A DNA stretch of 64,000 nt from Ophthalmolycus amberensis. Its lineage: Eukaryota; Chordata; Actinopteri; Perciformes; Zoarcidae. Location: contig JAFEUB010000735.1 in assembly GCA_024529925.1 (NCBI GenBank), positions 1,054,001 through 1,118,000 of the forward strand, read 5' to 3'. The position numbers were made by a program, and so were the translations under genes. The notes under the pieces were generated by a model. It was not told the origin of the DNA, searched no databases, and saw only the letters and a list, made by a program, of their open reading frames with translations. Positions 58,061 through 64,000 of the stretch are shown here, one piece after another; position 1 is the stretch's first letter; each line of letters starts with the position of its first letter.

Positions 58061-59330
58061 TTTATTTATATAGCGCTTTTCACAGACAGTATCACAAAGT
58101 GCTTAACAGAGCAGACAATTAAAAGCATAAAAAACACAATGTGACCCTAGGGTCAATAAATTATCTACACAGAGAAAATTAAAAATTTAAAAATAAAATA
58201 AAAATAATAAAAAATAAAATTAAAATGTAAAACATATTTTAAGAGCCAGGTCTAGGACATGGGTTTACTTTTACACAAACGCCAGCCTAAACAGGTGGGT
58301 TTTGAGCTGGCTTTTAAAAGTATCTGCGAGGCGCAGAGTTGCAGGCAGAGCATTCCAGAGCCTCGGGGCCACTGCCTCAAAGGCTCGGTCACCACGGGTC
58401 TTAAATCGTGTGCGTGGGACTGACAGAAGACCTAGAGCGTTTGACCTGAGAGTGCGGGCGGGTGAATAGGGGCGAAGTAGATCAGCTACATAAGCCGGAG
58501 CCTGACCGTGAAGTGCTCTGTAAGTGATGGTGAGAATTTTAAAGTGTATCCTAGATGCTACAGGAAGCCAGTGGAGAGATCGGAGTACGGGGGTGATGTG
58601 AGACCGTCGATTTGTCCTGGTGAGTAATCTGGCGGCAGCATTTTGGATGACCTGCAGACGGTTAAGAGCAGATACACTGAGTGATTGAAAAGTGAGTTGC
58701 AGTAGTCAATGCGTGAAGAGATAAATGTGTGTATGATCATTTCTAATTCAGGTGTTGATACTACAGATCTCAGTTTACTGATATTTCTTAGATGGAAGAA
58801 ACATGACCTGGACAGCTGCTTAACATGAGGGTCAAACGACATGCATCGATCAAAGAAAATCCCAAGATTGCGCAGGTTGCAATGGGCAGCAGAGGAGAGT
58901 GGACTAATAATCTGCCTGATCATGGGGACAAACTCCTCTGGAGCAAGTAACTAGGACCTCCGTCTTAGAGTCGTTGAGTTGCAAGGCAGTTTTCTGCCGT
59001 CCAGTCTCTGATGGCATTGACACAGTCCAGGAGCCTAGTTAATGTGAATGCCTCGCTGGGTTTAAATGACAGATGGAGTTGGATATCGTCTGCATAGAAG
59101 TGATAGGACACATTATAGCTTTTTATGATCGGTCCCAAAGGTAACAGATAAAGGGAAAATAACAGAGGCCCCAGAACCGAGCCCTAATGGTGTCCTTCGG
59201 AGTAGAATGTCCCAGATGTGGGTGGATGTGCAGAAGGGCCATTGGGAAAAATCATGTGGCATTGTGTTTGGAGAGAGCGGCACCTGGACTCTCTCCATCA
59301 AGGAATTTAAAGACAGCTGCAGATATGGCT
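58038..59330 (-). mobile_element. 5'-truncated L2-type LINE with broken reverse transcriptase
   Basis: The element reads on the minus strand. The polymerase palm motif YADD is encoded at 59085-59096 within FYADDIQL. Left of it in the plus coordinates come LRNLGIFFD, FHLRNISKLR, SRIDYCNSL (58558-58923 frame) and then, in another frame, LHWLPV at 58560-58576 and downstream RT-tail phrases such as APRLWNALP. The 3' end has the L2-style AAAGCGCTATATAAATAAAA followed by an (ATTC)n tail (58038-58060 as AATG on the plus strand). Family knowledge: non-LTR retrotransposon of the CR1/L2 group, mobilised by reverse transcription. The copy lacks the endonuclease and has at least three frame breaks plus a stop, so it is dead. 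The right boundary is approximate. Confidence 0.9.
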
Positions 59331-61435
59331 GTTGTGTGCGCTGTGACTTGTTGCTTGACCCAATCTACAGAGTTTGATGGAAGAAAACTGCTCTTTGTTG
59401 TTTTGTGATACAGTTTGTCTTGCTGTAGTATAAAGATTAGGACGTGAAGATTTGTTATGGAATTAGTTCCTGCAGTTAATGGTGAAGTGCAGCCATTGTT
59501 TTTCTCTCAGTACAGGCGTCACCCTAAACCTTCTATTTAGATTTTGTTCATGTAAGAGCCACAAAACAAAAACTGTTGTTATGTACCCACAAAGATAACC
59601 CACCTTTTGATCAAGACCTTCAACACCCGTCTCTCTCATTCACACATGGAGTGTGTTCCAACACTCAGCACTGGAGTGAACACGAGAAAAACATCTTGAG
59701 ACCATGTGACTGTAAACATGACCACAATCTTTCCCTAACCTTCAAAAGTTGTGTCCTTCGTAACGTTTACAAGAGCGAAAATAACTCTTAATCAATGCGG
59801 CAGAGTGGCCGAGAGGATTGGTCATTGTTCATCTTACGCATCACTCAATGCAACTCCATAGCGTCTTTTCAGTAGACCCTTCTTGTCTGATGGCATGTAT
59901 TTTATTTTATTGTTTTTACATATTAGTACTCCTCATGAGTACTGATTCCAGAGTTTGATGTTCAAAATGATTAAAGTTATAATATTTGTACTTATTTAAC
60001 ATAAATAAACCCTCTGCGGTTTAGTTTGCCATGTGGTTCTGAGGTTTGTCGTCGTTTGTCATCACCACGCCAGCCAGCCACTCTCACAGCCACACAGCAC
60101 AATGAAGGAGTGCCAGCAGAATACAGGCCCAATTTAGTTTATATCCCTTAGGTCATAACGGTTTCAAAGTTTTACCTTTGCAACGTGGTTTGAAAAAGAA
60201 TCGCTCGTTTTTTTATTATGTATTTTTCTTTTTTGTCCCTGCCTTTGCTGGCACAGCAATTTCACTTTTGAATTGTTCATAACTTGCAAAGATCAAATTA
60301 CAGATAGTACCCCGAATGTAGCATACGCAGTCAGAGACTTTGCATTAGATCCGAACCTTTTTTCGGACATTATTACTCTGCACTATGACTTGCCTCCTAA
60401 TGCACTCGGGATCTTGAAACATTTGTAATCTTGTCCTTATCTCTTTTGTTTTCCTCCCTCAGACAAAGTGGTGAGACCTATTTTATTGTGTAATAAACAA
60501 ATTAACAGTTTTATCACTGTTTGCAAAAGACAATGACAGTATTCTCGTATTTGTGACTTATGAAGACTGATCAGCTCTGTCGCCTTGTCGTGAAGACAGC
60601 GTTATATGTTCATGTGTCATGAACACCTGCAGAGCAAAGGAGAAGAGAGTCAGCCTACTCGACTCATCCAAAGGAAGACACATGGGGTGAATTCAGTCAC
60701 GAGTTTTAGAACAAGGAGAGTTTTCAAGAATTTTATTTCAGTGATAGACGGTAAGCACATACTGTAACAATAATGAAACCACAGTCAGATCTGTGAATTA
60801 TGTGCGCAAAACCACGCAGGTGCACATCCCTCTTGGATCCATGGAATCAAGAAGAATGCCACACACACAATTATGGGAGAGGTTGCAAGTCTTTGTTAGA
60901 AGAAATCTCGTAGGATGGAAGCCATCTTTGGCTACCCATTCTCAGGGTCAGAGAGGCCAGTCAAATGAAACCCGAGAGGGCTGAATCACTGGCTATGGTT
61001 GCCTGCGTCCGCTGTAACTGTCTGAAAAACAGGCATTGGCTAAAGAAGGCAAAAGAAGGCAAAAGCTCTGCAAGTAAGCATGAAGAGAATCACATAGCAT
61101 CCCAACAATGCTCACCAGGGGTTCTTTGATTCAAGCAGAAAGCTGAGCAATACGGTCATATCAGAGGCAGGATAGTTGGCCATTGAAGACAGGACAAAAT
61201 GTTACTTGCAATCACATTTTAATTCCAAACAATTGTAAAAAAATATATATATATGAATTTATATATGTTGGCGTGTGATAGACTATTTATTTTCCAGGCA
61301 CTGTAGCTACGAGGGGTTCCACTGGTTGTGGTATGAGGAACTTTTAACTAGATGTTACACTTCAGTTCAAACAACCTCAGTTTTACTTCACAATCCATGG
61401 ACCATAGCCTCAACCACAAAGCTACATTTTCCATG
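59331..61435. other. Noncoding stretch, no gene seen
   Basis: Mainly unique AT-rich DNA. GAGTGGCCGAGAGGATTGG near 59804 resembles a tRNA A-box but has no B-box partner. An 11-base unit AAAAGAAGGC is doubled near 61041-61063, and AT-alternating sequence lies at 61240-61268. No gene is supported. Confidence 0.5.
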
Positions 61436-61468
61436 ACAGATCACTCACAGCTGGTGTGAGTGATCTGT
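61436..61468. repeat. Perfect 14-bp hairpin with 5-nt loop
   Basis: ACAGATCACTCACA (61436-61449), loop GCTGG, TGTGAGTGATCTGT (61455-61468). All 14 pairs match and pairing stops abruptly on both sides. It is too short for a typical pre-microRNA. It could be a cruciform-forming dyad, a protein-binding palindrome, or the product of a small inverted duplication. Confidence 0.95.
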
Positions 61469-62129
61469 GTGATGTGTTTGATTTGCTCTGCTGTGCTGTG
61501 GTCAGACAGAACTGGGCAAACATCTAAACATGCTATCCGTTGGAGCAGTATGAATTTCCTCTTCCTGGAATGATCAAACGTCTCTTCTTCTTCGTCTTAG
61601 CCAAAGCTCACATGCAACATGTGGAGGGAAAGAGGGAGAACTAAGGCGCATCGCAGTCTGTATATCCTCCGTCAACTTCTTCATCCTCGCGTTGAATCAC
61701 TGTGCTTTTATATCAGTATGATTGGCAGCCACGAGAGCCTTATGAACACCCGGCTCTGTCAAAAGGATGTTCATTTCACAACCTGGTCTTTGTGGGGCTT
61801 TACCCGGCAACAAGGCTGCGAGATGGAATCACCCGAGAGAAAACTCTGAGGGCAGATCCCACTCATTCTTCACCTTTCTAGCACACCTCAGAGCCTCACA
61901 GAGAGAGTGGCAGCAGTTATGTGCATGTGTGTGCATATGTGAAGGTAGTTTTTGTGTCCATTAATGACAAAATATGTGTGTTTCTACAGTATGTGCTGGG
62001 GGATTGGTCTGCATAACAAGCAATTGTGTGTGTCTATGCGTGTGCGTGCGTGCGTACGCTGTGGTAGACATGGAGGAGATGTGAGAAGGTAGAGGTGCAG
62101 ATGAAGGACGTGTGGGAGAGCGAGAGGGA
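61469..62129. other. Noncoding stretch, no gene seen
   Basis: Unique sequence with GT-rich patches around 61920-62055. Frames of 60-76 codons lack domains. Confidence 0.5.
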
Positions 62130-62320
62130 AGCGACAGTGAGAGAGAAAGTTGGTGTAGGGGGGTTTATAATGGGGCACAGCAGACGCCTGGCCCTGGCCC
62201 TAATTGATCTCTGGGTAATGCGGAGGGCCCAGCCTCGGGGGCCACTGGAGGGGTCATTAGGATGCAAATATACCAGCGTGTTCCTCCTGCACACACTAGA
62301 CGGACACACTTGACAAAGGA
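62130..62320. promoter_or_regulatory. Candidate enhancer block with octamer
   Basis: A balanced, repeat-free patch with GGTTTATAATGG, CCTAATTGATC, GGTAATGCGG and GGTCATTAGG directly followed by the octamer ATGCAAAT (62262-62269). Homeodomain/POU occupancy is inferred. Confidence 0.3.
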
Positions 62321-63060
62321 GGCAGCTACAGAACGAAGAGGGACAGGGGAGGTAGAGAAACGGGGTCTGCCTCTTTCTGTCATTCACCTTCTGATCTTTT
62401 TTTTTGTCCCCCTTATTGCATTTAACTTGCTGTAAGCTTTTCTATTGTTCTATCTAAATGTGCCGCTACCTTCACCAGATCTCACTTGCTACATTCCTGC
62501 TCTCAATATTTGGCGGGTGGGGTCCAACAACTACAAAGTAGATATTCTAATGTCAATATACTGCCATGATCTGGTTGCATTTTGCAAATTCTAAAAAATT
62601 TGAGATGTCTGATCAATAAAACTTTTATGGAGTTAGTATTTATTTGCATGGGCTCAATGCCCTAAAATTAATCATCTTCCAGCTAAATGATTTGGAGTAT
62701 CAAAATCTTAAGAATGTTCATTTAATGTTCAGAGATGCTGCGTGCCAGAGTTACTTTGTAATTATTTTGTTATATTTGGATATAAATAAAAAGGTTTAGC
62801 ATGCAGATGATGGAGATTTATGATATATTCTATACATTTATTAAAATATTCCGAAATTTCAAACCTGACCAAATATTTTTAACACAGTGATAGCTACTTG
62901 CATAAATTAATGATGGCCTTTAATTATACAAGTTTTGAGTGGGCAACCTGAGTTCTAAAATAAATATGTAAAACTTTAGAATCTAATTTCAAACATTGGC
63001 TTGGAGATGGAGATTTTCTATTGACATGTATTGTGTTTAAACTAAAAAGCCAATCATGTC
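62321..63060. other. Noncoding stretch, no gene seen
   Basis: AT-rich unique DNA (62.4-63.0 kb) with no recognisable gene. Confidence 0.5.
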
Positions 63061-63116
63061 CTTCCACTCAAACAAACCTGGACCTCTGCCCTTTTCAGGA
63101 CGCATGCTGGTTATCC

Positions 63117-63126
63117 AAATGGCGGC
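63117..63126 (+). promoter_or_regulatory. YY1-type site AAATGGCGGC
   Basis: Contains the exact YY1 core ATGGCGGC, in a CpG-containing context (GGCGGCCCGC). It lies about 190 bases left of the POU/SOX/FOX cluster. Confidence 0.35.
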
Positions 63127-63289
63127 CCGCCTCTTGTACACATGCCTCTCATTATTTGTCTTTTTCATGTCTCCATTTTTTTTAAGACAAAAGCTGAGGA
63201 TATCCGTGGCAGGGGTTGGCGGCTAGAGGCCAGCAAGAGTGCGGATCGTTTTTTCATTCTCCCTTAATTGACGTGAACAGTTCTTTTGA

Positions 63290-63358
63290 CCCTAATTAGC
63301 GCTCTGTAATCTCTCATTTGCATATCACAAAGGCAACAGCATTTGCATATTTGTAAAC
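63290..63358. promoter_or_regulatory. POU-SOX-POU-FOX motif cluster
   Basis: In order: CTAATTAG (63292-63299), octamer ATTTGCAT (63316-63323), SOX site ACAAAG (63327-63332), second octamer ATTTGCAT (63341-63348) and forkhead TGTAAAC (63352-63358). On the minus strand the SOX site and first octamer read CTTTGT-GAT-ATGCAAAT, the arrangement of SOX-POU composite elements with a 3-base spacer. The ten bases ATTTGCATAT are repeated 25 bases apart. Known biology: SOXB/POU3 or SOX2/OCT4 pairs bind such composites in neural and pluripotent cells. Activity here is inferred. Confidence 0.45.
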
Positions 63359-64000
63359 GAGATGGGCCCTGCATCTGCATGCATTCCCTTGTTTCCTTGC
63401 CTTTATTCTTTGCCCCTCGCCTTTCTCTCTCATCGTCTCTCTCTCTCTCTCTCCCCCTCTCACATGGGTACAATGCCAGAAAGTGGCAGCCACAACAGGG
63501 CAACATGCAGACAGGGACAAGAGGCAGGCACTGGTTGTTTGGCACACGCCTTGGCACGGGCTCTGACAAGGAGAAATTGAGGCGAAGAGGAAGCAAGTTT
63601 GAAAGAGTTTGTGGCTGCAGGGAAGGGAGAAGGGAGAATATGAGAGAAAACGTTAAAATGAGGGCATAAAGGAGAAACATTGAGTTTTAGGCAGAGTGAG
63701 GATGGAGGGAATAAAGAGATAAAGGAACAGACGATGGCAATAAAGGGGAAGAAAAGCCTGTGGCCCATGCAAATCACTGGCTTTGTGTGTAGCCTAGGCC
63801 CATCAGTACTTTTAAGTTGTTTCCTTCTCTTAACATCTTTGTCTATACATCTGTTCTCCTGGAACATCTTCTCATCCGTTATTCTTACTCCATCTCCTCT
63901 CTGTGTTGTCACTCCCTCAAAGAAAAAGGGTTGCAACCAACCAAACAAACAAGCTAATAAAGGATGAAGTGCTCACAGACGGGTATTCACACTATCTCCG
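63359..64000. other. Noncoding stretch with (CT)n, no gene seen
   Basis: A CT tract lies at about 63435-63453 and purine-rich sequence at 63560-63740. Another octamer ATGCAAAT is at 63767-63774. The overlapping 108-162 codon frames on both strands are low-complexity or domain-free and are not called. Confidence 0.5.

Noticed and set aside
59799..59865. tRNA-like start with an A-box resembling TGGCCGAGAGG
   Set aside because: No B-box (GGTTCGAATCC type) lies at the right distance and no cloverleaf can be drawn, so neither a tRNA nor a clear tRNA-derived SINE is supported.
1..64000. CRISPR array, bacterial operon, phage or endogenous retrovirus
   Set aside because: No spaced direct-repeat array, no Shine-Dalgarno-led gene series, and no LTR pair or gag/pol/env-like frames are seen; the repeats are vertebrate microsatellites and fish transposon remnants.

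Overview
The window looks like nuclear DNA of a bony (teleost) fish. It has very dense (CA)n/(GT)n and (CT)n microsatellites, many long C or G runs, a decayed LINE of the fish L2 type, and fragments of short DNA elements that I recognise as common in ray-finned fish genomes. I see no rRNA, no tRNA, no CRISPR array, no bacterial-style operon, and no convincing multi-exon protein gene. I cannot name the species or the locus from sequence alone.

Layout: 1-13 kb is AT-balanced noncoding DNA broken by microsatellites and purine/pyrimidine blocks (5.0-5.9, 7.0-7.8, 9.95 kb). 13-15 kb holds low-repeat sequence dense in ATTA homeodomain cores, best at 14090-14480. 15.4-16.3 kb is a CA-repeat cluster. 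17-20.2 kb carries two old interspersed repeats. 20.6-26.1 kb is microsatellite-rich with one splice-flanked open stretch (22775-22922). 26-35 kb is mostly unique noncoding DNA and includes a cluster of nuclear-receptor half-sites (30906-31210) and two short inverted repeats (33210-33231, 34479-34513). 35.8-39 kb holds the largest low-complexity block, a 175-bp CT/CTCGCT tract. 39.5-46.9 kb has two same-orientation copies of one MITE-like family and the end of a Tc1-like transposon. 47-54.3 kb is rich in G runs and polypurine tracts, with PBX-type sites. 55-57.6 kb is quiet. 58.04-59.33 kb is the L2 retrotransposon on the minus strand. 61436-61468 is a perfect 14-bp hairpin. The window ends with a block of candidate regulatory DNA (62.1-63.4 kb) holding two octamers, a SOX site and a forkhead site.

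Taken together this reads as a gene desert or a very large intron near a developmentally regulated gene: little coding potential, low repeat content between microsatellites, and many compact clusters of homeodomain, POU/SOX, PBX and nuclear-receptor motifs. That reading is inference; cross-species alignment would decide it. The only coding sequence identified with confidence is the broken reverse transcriptase of the L2 element.
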